A stretch of 64,000 nt of DNA from Phycisphaerae bacterium. GTDB taxonomy: Bacteria; Planctomycetota; Phycisphaerae; Phycisphaerales; UBA1924. This document shows, one piece after another, positions 34,117 through 42,390 of this stretch (position 1 is its first letter; every line of letters starts with the position of its first letter). The stretch spans positions 914,134 through 978,133 of the forward strand of contig BJHL01000001.1 in the NCBI GenBank assembly GCA_014192545.1. Direction: 5' to 3'. The notes beneath the pieces are model-generated. The model was not told the DNA's origin, made no database searches, and saw only the letters and a program-made list of their open reading frames with translations. The position numbers were made by a program, and so were the translations under genes.

Positions 34117-34899
34117 TCAGAAGCGAACAATCCAGTCCATCAACGCCTTCTTCAAAATCGTGTCCCACACGAAGATGAAGCCCGCGATGAGGAACGTCGC
34201 ACTGATGACCACCAGCGTGGAGTTGATGATCGTCTTGCGCGTGGACCAATTCACCTTGCGCATTTCTTCATCGGTGGCGATCAGGAAATCAACCGAAGAA
34301 GGCCTGCGACCAACAAACGTGTAGATGAGCACCAGGCCCGAAAGCATGATGAGCCCCGCGACGCTGCCTTGCAGATACGTGGGGTTGAAAATCGGAATCT
34401 TGTTGATGGCGTTGGTCTCGCGCTGAATGTTCGCACGCACCACGGTGTCGCCCGCGCCCACGTCCATCCGGCGGGCATCACGCATCACGCCATCGCCCTC
34501 GGCTTTGAACTGGCCGACGGTCACCGTCGCACGCTTGCCATCAGGAGAAGGCGTGAACGTCTCAACCACGCCGCTGCCGACGGGGAAATCTTTGTTGTCA
34601 ATCAGCTTGACGAACGTCGCAGCCGAGCCCGTCGCGATCTTTGCATCAGCAGGCACCGCAACTTCAACCGTGTAGCCTTTGGCAGGCAGGTTGATGGTCG
34701 CAAGGTTGCGCCACGCCCAGCCCGCGCCAGCCAGGAACAACATGCCCACCGCGATTGCGCTCAGCACGCGCACCCAGTAGCCCCGGCCCCACTTGTAAAT
34801 GCCAAAACCGCCTTCACCGCCCGCATCAGCGGCAGCAGGCGTGGAGGGAGGCTGGCCGCCGCCCGAGGCATTTCGAACTGTCAAAGTCTGCTCGGCCAT
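34117..34899 (-). CDS. secE: Preprotein translocase subunit SecE with long N-terminal extension
   Basis: The C-terminal 65 residues are the SecE core: DEEMRKVNWSTRKTIINSTL, the conserved amphipathic helix, then VVISATFLIAGFIFVWDTIL, the membrane helix that clamps SecY. Upstream lie two further membrane helices (SAIAVGMLFLAGAGWAWRNL and VAGLIMLSGLVLIYTFVG) enclosing about 110 extracytoplasmic residues. Total length is 260, twice the 127 of E. coli. Such extended SecE proteins are known in Planctomycetota. The position after tRNA-Trp and before nusG is the classical one. Confidence 0.93.
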   Translation of the reverse strand: MAEQTLTVRNASGGGQPPSTPAAADAGGEGGFGIYKWGRGYWVRVLSAIAVGMLFLAGAGWAWRNLATINLPAKGYTVEVAVPADAKIATGSAATFVKLIDNKDFPVGSGVVETFTPSPDGKRATVTVGQFKAEGDGVMRDARRMDVGAGDTVVRANIQRETNAINKIPIFNPTYLQGSVAGLIMLSGLVLIYTFVGRRPSSVDFLIATDEEMRKVNWSTRKTIINSTLVVISATFLIAGFIFVWDTILKKALMDWIVRF

Positions 34900-35017
34900 A
34901 GAGAAGCCACTTATCCCGCGAGAACGGATTTCTCATCTACATCTGACTTCTCAGATGCTGGTGAGGGCTGGCCGTTCGCACAAAGCGTCTGGCAGCCACC
35001 CGAGTCGATCAACCAAG

Positions 35018-35090
<73 letters not shown>

Positions 35091-35094
35091 AGGA

Positions 35095-35186
35095 ATAGGC
35101 ATTGGGGACTAGGGATTGGGCATTGGGAAAGGCGAATGCCAGGCATGGCTTTCACCAATGCCCAATCCCCAGTCCCCAATGCCTCA
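35095..35186. repeat. Long inverted repeat between rpmG and tRNA-Trp
   Basis: A left arm of about 30 nt (AGGCATTGGGGACTAGGGAT...) matches, with two differences, the reverse complement of the right arm (CAATCCCCAGTCCCCAATGCC). The loop is about 28 nt. The structure starts right at the rpmG stop codon on the minus strand and ends just before the tRNA. It could terminate transcription or mark a processing site; its GGGATTGGGCATTGGG vocabulary also suggests a dispersed element. Confidence 0.8.
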
Positions 35187-35190
35187 GCCT

Positions 35191-35373
35191 TTACTTCCGC
35201 TTCACCTTGTGAATCGTGTGCTTGCGCAGGCGGGGGCTGTACTTGCTCAGGCCGTCCTTGAGACCTTCGGGCATGCCGCCCTTGGTGTTCACGGACGAGC
35301 GATAGTTCAAATCGCCCGTTTCGCTGCACTGCAGCCACACGAACTCACGGGCCATTGACTTCTTCTTTGCCAT
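35191..35373 (-). CDS. rpmG: 50S ribosomal protein L33
   Basis: A 60-residue protein, MAKKKSMAREFVWLQCSETG followed by DLNYRSSVNTKGG and ending SKYSPRLRKHTIHKVKRK. The YSPRLRKHTxHKxxK end is diagnostic of L33. Only one Cys is present (WLQCSETG), so this is the zinc-free form of L33. It is first in the rpmG, tRNA-Trp, secE, nusG series on the minus strand. Confidence 0.95.
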   Translation of the reverse strand: MAKKKSMAREFVWLQCSETGDLNYRSSVNTKGGMPEGLKDGLSKYSPRLRKHTIHKVKRK

Positions 35374-35621
35374 GACTCAACTCGCTTTCGAACGGACTTT
35401 GGCTCATCCACCGCCGCGACCACCATCGCGGACAGACAATCCATAGGTGACAAGCGGCCTTCGGGTTCATCCCAAAGGCCGCGGAGGGAAATATAGGCGC
35501 GGGGAGGGGAGGGGGCAAAGCGCGGCGGACAAGACTCTGTTTGGATTCTGTCCTATCACGACGGCTTGGCCGGCTACTCGATGCCTTGATGCCGAGTGCC
35601 TTGCTGCCTTCCGCCGTTTCG

Positions 35622-37142
35622 TTACTTCTTCTCAAGATCCACCACCACCGGCAAGTGGTCGCTCGCTTCCGCTGTGTCCGTCGCTTTCAGCCCCACGCGT
35701 TGCAGGCTTTCGTCCTCTAGGCGTGAGGCATCCAGCACGAACGCTCGCTTTGCCTTCGCCGTGCTGTCGCTGTAGACCAGCCAGTCGAGTCGGCCCGGGC
35801 CGAAGGCGTTGCCGCCTTCGGTCCAGGTGGTGTAGGTGCGGTCGCCCAGCGTCATCGCGTCGGCGAAGGTCTTGTCGCTGCCGTCCAAGTCGGTCTTGGT
35901 CATCAAAATCTCGAGCGGCGTGCGCGAGCCAACAAGGTTGTAGTCGCCGCCGATGATGGTGATGGTGCCCGGCTCGTTGTCGAGTTTGTCCAGAGCTTCC
36001 ACAATCGCGCGAGCTTCGGCGATGCGGCGAGTGTCTTCGGAACTGCTGCTGCTACCGCCACTCTTGAGGTGGACGCTGCTGGCGATGATGTCAGGTCCGG
36101 GCACATCGACGCGCACACCAGCAAATCGCACGTTGCTGGGCTCGCGCTGGCCTTCGGGATGGACTTTGAGGTAAGGCGTGACCAGTTCAACCGGATACTT
36201 GCTGACGACCGCCACGCCGCGATTGTCGCGCACGGTGCCAGGCAAACCCGCCGCGTGCCAAGTGCCGCCAACGTTGGTACTAAACCACGCGGCGAGGGCC
36301 TCGTTGCTGGTGTATTCCCACTCTTGAAAGAGATAGACGTCGGCATCGAGAGCTTTGAAAATCCTGCCGTATACCTCGGGCTTGGCTTCGGGCGCGCTGC
36401 GCAGCACGTTGTAGCTGACGACGCGATACGAGCCGTCCAGTTTCGGCGGGATGCCCATCGTGCTGCGGCGTGCGCCGCTCATGCAGTGCTCGGGCAGTTT
36501 GCCGCGGAAAACTTCGCCGCTGCTGGTGATTGTGCCATCCAGATCGCGCGTGACCACCGCGCCTGAGAGCATGCCGCTGCTGAGCAAGCCTTCTTTGGGA
36601 ATCAGGACCGGGCCGCTGGGCGTGCGGCTGATGCGAGCCTCGTACCAGGCACTCGCGTACGTCGGTGCGGCTGCAAAATCCCAGTCTTCGCGCGCCACCG
36701 GCTGGCGATTGCCCGCCGCGTCGTAGCTGAACATCGTCACGCCCCGCCCAAACCCGCGCTTGCCGTTATTGTCGATGCGAGGCCAGCAGAAGGCGACTTC
36801 GACATCGATGCCCAGCGCGCGCACAGCGTCGGAACCTGTGGTGGGACGCATGCCGGTCGCTGGGTTGTTGTCGACGTCGAAAAGAATCGACGTGGTTTTG
36901 TTTGTCGATTGCAGCGTGTAAGGCTCGCCCGTGGTTTGGAAGCGGACATACGTGTGGTGTTCATCGCTGGCGAGCATGACGCCTGCGGGCCACTCGTTCA
37001 TGTCGCCGTCGAGGGTGACGAGTGCGCCGAGAACTTCTGGCGCGCGGGTGGATGGCTTCTCGCGAGTGGGCTTGCCTTGGTTAGTTGTACAGCCTGCGAT
37101 GGCGAGCAGCATCAAGGCAGAAACGATCGTGCGGGTGAGCAT
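35622..37142 (-). CDS. Exported lipoprotein with endonuclease/exonuclease/phosphatase domain
   Basis: MLTRTIVSALMLLAIAGC carries a lipobox (AIAGC). Residues 35-200 form a beta-rich domain (TLDGDMNEWPAGVMLASDEH) of the kind used in carbohydrate-binding or DOMON-like modules. Residues 240-500 are an EEP-fold: VSYNVLRSAPEAKPE, FQEWEYTSNE, SSVHLKSGG, IGGDYNLVGSR and ASDHLPVVVDL. The catalytic Asn, Glu, Asp and final DH pair are present. It probably cleaves phosphodiesters in DNA, lipids or inositol phosphates outside the cytoplasm. ATG 37142 is preferred because it gives the signal peptide. Confidence 0.85.
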   Translation of the reverse strand: MLTRTIVSALMLLAIAGCTTNQGKPTREKPSTRAPEVLGALVTLDGDMNEWPAGVMLASDEHHTYVRFQTTGEPYTLQSTNKTTSILFDVDNNPATGMRPTTGSDAVRALGIDVEVAFCWPRIDNNGKRGFGRGVTMFSYDAAGNRQPVAREDWDFAAAPTYASAWYEARISRTPSGPVLIPKEGLLSSGMLSGAVVTRDLDGTITSSGEVFRGKLPEHCMSGARRSTMGIPPKLDGSYRVVSYNVLRSAPEAKPEVYGRIFKALDADVYLFQEWEYTSNEALAAWFSTNVGGTWHAAGLPGTVRDNRGVAVVSKYPVELVTPYLKVHPEGQREPSNVRFAGVRVDVPGPDIIASSVHLKSGGSSSSSEDTRRIAEARAIVEALDKLDNEPGTITIIGGDYNLVGSRTPLEILMTKTDLDGSDKTFADAMTLGDRTYTTWTEGGNAFGPGRLDWLVYSDSTAKAKRAFVLDASRLEDESLQRVGLKATDTAEASDHLPVVVDLEKK

Positions 37143-37180
37143 GCACGAGTATCTGCGCGCGGGATGGAAAACGCAAACGC

Positions 37181-37639
37181 TTACGATGCAACTTGTGCCG
37201 CGGGCCACAGCGTCCGGTTCTTACCGGTTTCTTTGGCTCGTTTTTCGAACTCTGCCATGTCGGCGACGGTGGTTTTCCGCAGGAAGTCTTGGAATTCGCC
37301 CCGGTTGGCTTTCCAGAAGCTGTGGCAGGGGCAGGCGCGGTCGTCGGAGCAGATCGCTGTGCCCAGCATGCAGCGGTTGAGCACGGCTGGGTCGTCGAGG
37401 GCGACGCAGATGTCGTGGAGCGTGATATCTTCGGGAGCACGGGCGAGGGTGACGCCGCCGCCGATGCCCCGTTGCGTGCGGACGATGCCGCGTTTGCTGA
37501 GAACCTGCACGATTTTGGCGAGATAGGGTGCCGGGATGGCGGTAGCTTCGGCGATGTCCTTGACGAGTACGGACTTGCTATCGCTGCAAGCCACAAAGCC
37601 CAGGGCACTGGCGGCGTATCCACTTGCTTGGCTGAGCAT
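37181..37639 (-). CDS. Rrf2-family regulator with Fe-S type cysteine cluster
   Basis: The winged helix-turn-helix is SVLVKDIAEATAIPAPYLAK, then IVQVLSKRGIVRTQRGIGGG. The sensor loop CMLGTAICSDDRACPCHSFW has four Cys, matching the [Fe-S] ligands of NsrR/IscR-like proteins. Members respond to nitric oxide, oxidative stress or Fe-S status. The 152-residue length is typical. It lies just after the exported EEP lipoprotein gene on the same strand (downstream order: regulator then lipoprotein). A dyad operator overlaps its predicted promoter, suggesting autoregulation. Confidence 0.88.
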   Translation of the reverse strand: MLSQASGYAASALGFVACSDSKSVLVKDIAEATAIPAPYLAKIVQVLSKRGIVRTQRGIGGGVTLARAPEDITLHDICVALDDPAVLNRCMLGTAICSDDRACPCHSFWKANRGEFQDFLRKTTVADMAEFEKRAKETGKNRTLWPAAQVAS

Positions 37640-37702
37640 GAATTCCTCCGTCCCACCCGTACGTGTGCAGTCGTGCCGGACAGGATTGCCCAGAACAGGA
37701 TG

Positions 37703-37737
37703 GGAGTATAGAGGAGTTTGGACTAACTTGTCCGAAT
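37703..37737 (-). promoter_or_regulatory. Predicted promoter and operator of the Rrf2 regulator
   Basis: On the minus strand TATACT (37705-37710) can serve as a -10 box. Upstream of it lies the dyad GGAC-AAGTTA-GTCC (37720-37733) in an AT-rich setting, where it would overlap the -35 region. Dyads of this size are common operators of Rrf2 proteins. Strength and start point are not known. Confidence 0.4.
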
Positions 37738-37817
37738 TTCCAGAGCATTTGTTGAAAAAATGAAAGGAATTGAATTTTCATCTTTTATCGGTGTCTTAAA
37801 AACTTGGGAACCCTAAT

Positions 37818-37842
37818 GAAAAACGCCGCGTGAAGCGGCGAT
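37818..37842 (-). terminator. Terminator of gmd
   Basis: On the minus strand CGCCGC and GCGGCG pair around TTCAC and are followed by TTTTTC. It sits 25 bp past the stop of the GDP-mannose dehydratase gene. Confidence 0.75.
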
Positions 37843-37866
37843 TGAGCGAGTCGGCGTGCCGGTTGA

Positions 37867-38943
37867 TCACACCCGCAGTTGTGGGTGTTCGTGCTGGCCT
37901 GTACGGGCGGGGAATTTGTGGCCAGCGTCGCGCAGGGTTTTCTCGCGTGAGGCGAGTTCCATGTCGTGATCGACCATCATCTTGGCCAGCTCATCGAGCG
38001 TGACGGTGGGGGCCCAGCCCAGTTTGGCCTTGGCCTTGGCGTAGTCGCCCAGCAGCAGGTCGACTTCCGACGGACGTAGGTAGCGCGGGTCAAAGCTCAC
38101 GAAATCCTTGTAGTCCATGCCAGCGTGGGCGAAGGCGAGTTCGCAGAAGTGGCGGACGCTGTGGGTCTGGCCCGTTGCGATGACGTAATCATCGGGCTTA
38201 TCTTGCTGGAGCATCATCCACATGGCTTTGACGTAATCGCCCGCGTAGCCCCAGTCGCGCATGGCGTCGAGATTGCCCAGGAAGAGCTTGTCTTGCAGGC
38301 CCAGCTTGATGCGACCGACGGCACGCGTGATCTTGCGCGTCACGAAGGTTTCGCCTCGGCGTGGGGATTCGTGGTTGAAGAGGATGCCGCAGCTTGCGTG
38401 CATGCCGTAGCTTTCGCGGTAGTTGACGGTGGCGTAGTGGGCGAAGACCTTGGCGCAGGCGTAAGGCGAGCGCGGGTAGAAGGGCGTGCTTTCCTTCTGT
38501 GGGGTTTCGAGCACTTTGCCGTATTGCTCGCTGCTGCTAGCTTGGTAGAAGCGAATCTGCATGCCCGACTCTTGCTGCAGTTCGCGGCAAGCATCCAGCA
38601 TGCGCATCGCGCCCTGCGCGACGGTGTCGGCGGTGTAAATCGGCATGTCGAAGCTCACGCGGACGTGGCTTTGTGCGCCCAGGTTGTACACCTCATGAGG
38701 CCTGCAGCGACGCAGGACTTCGGTCAGGCTGCTGCTGTCGCACAGGTCGCCGTAGTGCAGGCGCAGGCGGTTGTGCTGCACGTGCGGGTCTTGATAAATC
38801 CCTTCGATGCGGCCCGTGTTGAACGAACTGCTGCGGCGGATGATGCCGTGGACTTCGTAGCCTTTGGCGATCAGGAATTCGGCGAGGTAGCTGCCGTCTT
38901 GGCCCGTGATGCCGGTGATTAGCGCGCGACGCGTGGTGGTCAT
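37867..38943 (-). CDS. gmd: GDP-mannose 4,6-dehydratase
   Basis: Gmd converts GDP-mannose to GDP-4-keto-6-deoxymannose, the precursor of fucose, rhamnose or perosamine sugars. The short-chain dehydrogenase NADP site is [18 protein letters not shown]. The family-specific [13 protein letters not shown], the catalytic [10 protein letters not shown] (YxxxK), and [20 protein letters not shown] are all present. The 358-residue length is normal. ATG 38943 has GGAG upstream. It starts a block of envelope-glycan genes. Confidence 0.95.
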   Translation of the reverse strand: MTTTRRALITGITGQDGSYLAEFLIAKGYEVHGIIRRSSSFNTGRIEGIYQDPHVQHNRLRLHYGDLCDSSSLTEVLRRCRPHEVYNLGAQSHVRVSFDMPIYTADTVAQGAMRMLDACRELQQESGMQIRFYQASSSEQYGKVLETPQKESTPFYPRSPYACAKVFAHYATVNYRESYGMHASCGILFNHESPRRGETFVTRKITRAVGRIKLGLQDKLFLGNLDAMRDWGYAGDYVKAMWMMLQQDKPDDYVIATGQTHSVRHFCELAFAHAGMDYKDFVSFDPRYLRPSEVDLLLGDYAKAKAKLGWAPTVTLDELAKMMVDHDMELASREKTLRDAGHKFPARTGQHEHPQLRV

Positions 38944-39012
38944 GAAAAACTCCGAAGTTCCGGCACCGCCGGAATCTGACACGATAGGACGTTTATCGGC
39001 TGAACTCGCACG

Positions 39013-40524
39013 CTACACCGGCCAGAAGTGCTTGCCAGCGGGTTTTACAGGCGGTGGGAACAGCACAGGCGGCTCGCCGCCTTGGTGAATTTCACTTTTG
39101 GCGGGTGGCGGCGGCGAGTGCATGGTCGCGGCATCGTCGCGAATGACAAGCCATGCGGACTGCGCGAGCAGGAGTGCAGAGAGAATGGCGGGGCCAGCGA
39201 TGCGAGCGATTTCTTGGATGTTTGGGAGCAGGCGGGGCGAGTTGGTTGCGTGGGCGCGGGCGCACAACAGTGCCAGTACCATCAGAACCATGGGGTCAAA
39301 GTACCGCTGCCAGGTTTCGACGCTGGCGCTCATCGCGGCGCAGTACGCTGCGATGGCGCAGAGATAGATCAGCCTCGCTCGCAGCGTTTGCACGCTCAGC
39401 AACGCTGCGAGCATGAGTGCGCCCCACATTGAGCCCAGCAAGATGATGGGGCTGGTGTGATTGGCGATGGCGGGCAGCTTTTGCGTGAGGTTCCACACGC
39501 CGGTGCGCCTGCCTGCGTCGTAGTTATACGTGGTTTCGGGAATGATCGCGATGACTGCGCCGATGGCGAGGGCGATGAAGATCCATGCGCGATTGCGTTG
39601 CCAGAGATCGCGAAGCGGCTCGATGATGAAGGGCAGCATGAAGCAGCCGAAGATGCCGGACATGGTGAGGTAGAACGCGGCGGAGGGCGAAAGGACCATG
39701 TCGAGCAGCGTGCGCGGCGGGTAGAAGCCTTGAAAACGCGGCGGGACCAAGCCGCCCCAGTAGTGGATGAAGAGTGTGAGCGTAATGACGGCGGGAATGC
39801 AAGCGGCGATGGCGAGCACGCCGCGGATGATGGTGGGGCGGTTGAGCGATGCTTGGAAGATGGATGCCAAAGACCCCGCTTGGGAAGTTGGGGTGCCCAG
39901 AAAGCAAGCGAAAACCAGCGGCCCGGCGACCCAGATGTGGATTTGTCGGGTAAGGACGAGGGCAACCAGCAGCGCGCCGGCGCAGGCGAGCCATGCGGGC
40001 GTGATGCGATCGCGCAGGGCGATGGCGAGAATCGCGAGGACGCACAGCCAGCCCAATCCATCAGGCAACATGTAAGCGGCGGGGTAGAGCGTGTAGTTGC
40101 TGCAGAGCAGTGGGAGGCAGAGCGCGAGCAGCGGGAGCCAAACGAAGAGTTTGCGCGGCAGGCGGCGAGCGAACGAGCCGATTGGTGGTGAACTGCTGCG
40201 ATCAACCAGTGCCGATGCGTGCGATCGCGTTACGAGCGTTGCGAGCAGCCAGAAGAAACCGCCCGTGATGACCGCCGCGAGAAATTGCAACGCAAGCAAC
40301 GAGCCGCCAGTGAGGCGATAGACGAAGGCGAAGAGCAGGTGATACCCAGGCGTGGTCGCCGAGAGGTAGTCCCACGGGTCAAAGGCTGGCAGAGCGTCGG
40401 CAAACTGCTGGATTGACGGCACGTGGTAGAGTTTTTGGTCATACGCCACGCGCGAGGGGACGCGTTGGCTGGCGATGAGAGCGCCAGCGAGAATCGTGAA
40501 GAGGATGAGTAGCGTGCGACGCAT
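39013..40524 (-). CDS. Polytopic GT-C-type glycosyltransferase-like membrane protein
   Basis: A 503-residue protein with 10-12 predicted membrane helices. The first external loop YDQKLYHVPSIQQFADALPA, then FDPWDYLSATTPGYH, resembles the ALG10/DIE2 signature (DExFHxPQ...WDPxITTPPG) of dolichyl-phosphate-glucose-dependent enzymes, although the acidic residues are shifted. Such enzymes transfer sugars from lipid-linked donors at the outer face of the membrane. Assignment is by this loop only. It lies upstream of gmd on the same strand and divergent from the methyltransferase/UbiA pair. Confidence 0.7.
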   Translation of the reverse strand: MRRTLLILFTILAGALIASQRVPSRVAYDQKLYHVPSIQQFADALPAFDPWDYLSATTPGYHLLFAFVYRLTGGSLLALQFLAAVITGGFFWLLATLVTRSHASALVDRSSSPPIGSFARRLPRKLFVWLPLLALCLPLLCSNYTLYPAAYMLPDGLGWLCVLAILAIALRDRITPAWLACAGALLVALVLTRQIHIWVAGPLVFACFLGTPTSQAGSLASIFQASLNRPTIIRGVLAIAACIPAVITLTLFIHYWGGLVPPRFQGFYPPRTLLDMVLSPSAAFYLTMSGIFGCFMLPFIIEPLRDLWQRNRAWIFIALAIGAVIAIIPETTYNYDAGRRTGVWNLTQKLPAIANHTSPIILLGSMWGALMLAALLSVQTLRARLIYLCAIAAYCAAMSASVETWQRYFDPMVLMVLALLCARAHATNSPRLLPNIQEIARIAGPAILSALLLAQSAWLVIRDDAATMHSPPPPAKSEIHQGGEPPVLFPPPVKPAGKHFWPV

Positions 40525-40662
40525 TGTGCTATTGCATCATTGCATCGGTTGCTGAACGGTTTCGCCGTCGCGTTTGTTGGGTGCTATCGTGGGCAAGCGG
40601 GGCGGAGTGTCGGCGTTGCGGCAACGTCTGGGGGCTGAAGTGGAACGTCCAGGAGCGACCGG

Positions 40663-41274
40663 ATGCCAGTTGGCGCAATCATGCGGGCGATGCATAAACC
40701 CATTTACGAGAGGCGTTTGCAAACGCTGGTCTCGACTATTGTGCCGTTTCTGAAGCAGGGGGACCGCGTGCTTGATGTGGGCTGCGGCAATGGCACGCTG
40801 GGCAAAGCGCTTATGGATGCTAAGCCCGGCACGTTTGTCGCCGAAGGACTCGAGCGAGCGGTGCGCGGGGGCGAGCCCATCAAGGTGCACGCGTATGACG
40901 GCGTCAAGATTCCGTTCGGTGATGGCGCGTATGACGTGGTCATCGTTGCGGATGTGCTGCACCACGAGCCGGACCCGGATCGGCTGATGCGCGAATGTGC
41001 CCGTGTTGCGAAACGGGCGGTCATCGTGAAGGATCACCAGGTTGCCGGGCCGCTCGCTCAGCAGCGGATTAGCTTTATGGATTGGGCGGCGAATGTGCCT
41101 TATGGCATCGTGTGTTTGTATCGCTACAACACGCCCAAGCAGTGGGATGAGTTCCCTGCGCGATTCGGACTCAAGGCGGCGGGGGAGTTTCGGTCGATGG
41201 ATGTCTATCCGCCGATTGTCAACGTGATCTTCGGGCGGAAGTTGCACTACTTGGGCGTGCTGGAGAAGGTGTAA
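40663..41274 (+). CDS. Class I SAM-dependent methyltransferase
   Basis: Motif I VLDVGCGNGTLGKALMDA binds SAM, motif II/post-I is VKIPFGDGAYDVVIVADVLH and the last part is RECARVAKRAVIVKDHQ. This is a 203-residue methyltransferase of the Methyltransf_11 type, substrate unknown. The setting between gmd/GT-C genes and a polyprenyl-phosphate enzyme suggests a glycan or lipid substrate. ATG 40663 is the first start; ATGs at 40681 and 40690 are also possible. Confidence 0.82.
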   Translation: MPVGAIMRAMHKPIYERRLQTLVSTIVPFLKQGDRVLDVGCGNGTLGKALMDAKPGTFVAEGLERAVRGGEPIKVHAYDGVKIPFGDGAYDVVIVADVLHHEPDPDRLMRECARVAKRAVIVKDHQVAGPLAQQRISFMDWAANVPYGIVCLYRYNTPKQWDEFPARFGLKAAGEFRSMDVYPPIVNVIFGRKLHYLGVLEKV

Positions 41275-41302
41275 GCCGCTCGCCGGAGGCGAATTTCCGC
41301 TC

Positions 41303-42247
41303 GTGATTGTTTCGCTTGTCAAACTAGCTCGACCGCAGCAATGGGTAAAGAGTGCGTTCGTGCTCTTTGGGCCGCTGTATGGCTTGCGAGATTTGATCGC
41401 GCAAGGGCGCGATTGGCGCGAGGTGCTGGTGCAGGCACTGGTCGCGGCGGGTGTTTTCGCGCTGGCGAGCAGCGCGTGCTATGTCTTCAATGATTTGCGT
41501 GACGTCGAGCGCGACCGGGTACATCCGCGAAAGCGGCTGCGACCGATTGCGAGCGGCGCGGTTTCTCCTACGGCTGCGGCGGCGATGATCGTGCTGCTGC
41601 TGTTTGCCGCGGCGGGATTGTCGTTACTGCTGCACACTGCCATGCGGCCCATCACGGTGCTGATGGTGCTGATTTATGTCGTCAATACCACGGCGTACTC
41701 GGCGGGACTGAAAGATCGAGTAATTGCGGATGTCATCAGTCTGTCGCTGGGGTTTGTGCTGCGGGTGCTGGGCGGGTGCTTTGCGGTGGGCATTAGTCCC
41801 AGCACGTGGCTGCTGAATTGCACGCTGTTTTTGGCCATGTTTCTGGCCTTTGGCAAGCGACTGGGCGAACGGCGCACGGCTGAAGCCGCTGGCTACGAAG
41901 CCAGCAGTGCCCGCGTGGTGCAAGGCAAGTACACCGACAACTTGCTGCGCATGGCAGTGGTCGTCACCGCCGTTGCGGCTTTGCTGACATACGCGGGATA
42001 CATCCAATCGCGCGAGAACATCTTCAGCTTCGCGGCCTTTGGTGTGCCGGCGGGTTTCAACTGGTTGTGGCTCACCACGCTGCCCGCGCTTTACGCCATG
42101 TTGCGCAGCATGGTGCTGATTGATCGCGGCGATTACGACGACCCCACCGAGATGTTTGTGAAGGACGGGCCGCTGGCGATTGCGGGCGTTGGTTTCTTCG
42201 CGATGTCGGTGCTGGTGCTGGTCATGCAAGCCCGACTAGGCGGCTGA
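41303..42247 (+). CDS. UbiA-family prenyltransferase, decaprenyl-phosphate phosphoribosyltransferase type
   Basis: The start LVKLARPQQWVKSAFVLFGP and the Asp-rich motif YVFNDLRDVERDRVHPRKRL match DPPR synthases such as Rv3806c. Those join phosphoribosyl pyrophosphate to polyprenyl phosphate for arabinan-type lipid donors. GLKDRVIADVISLSLGFVLR is the second Asp region. It has about nine transmembrane helices and 314 residues. It follows the methyltransferase by 28 bp. It implies a pentose-containing lipid-linked donor in this cell envelope. Confidence 0.85.
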   Translation: MIVSLVKLARPQQWVKSAFVLFGPLYGLRDLIAQGRDWREVLVQALVAAGVFALASSACYVFNDLRDVERDRVHPRKRLRPIASGAVSPTAAAAMIVLLLFAAAGLSLLLHTAMRPITVLMVLIYVVNTTAYSAGLKDRVIADVISLSLGFVLRVLGGCFAVGISPSTWLLNCTLFLAMFLAFGKRLGERRTAEAAGYEASSARVVQGKYTDNLLRMAVVVTAVAALLTYAGYIQSRENIFSFAAFGVPAGFNWLWLTTLPALYAMLRSMVLIDRGDYDDPTEMFVKDGPLAIAGVGFFAMSVLVLVMQARLGG

Positions 42248-42390
42248 GCATGAGTTATTCCCCCGAAATGTGTGCTATCGGAACGTAAAAGACCGATACC
42301 CCACCCGAAACTGATTTGTACCCGCCGCTCGCTGGGTTTGCCGAGTGGTCGCGATGATCACAACTTGTGATTGCAACTGAGGAAAAGTAC

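Noticed and set aside
38125..38922. 265-codon plus-strand ORF opposite gmd
   Set aside because: gmd has all family motifs on the other strand; this frame is a by-product of GC-rich codon use.
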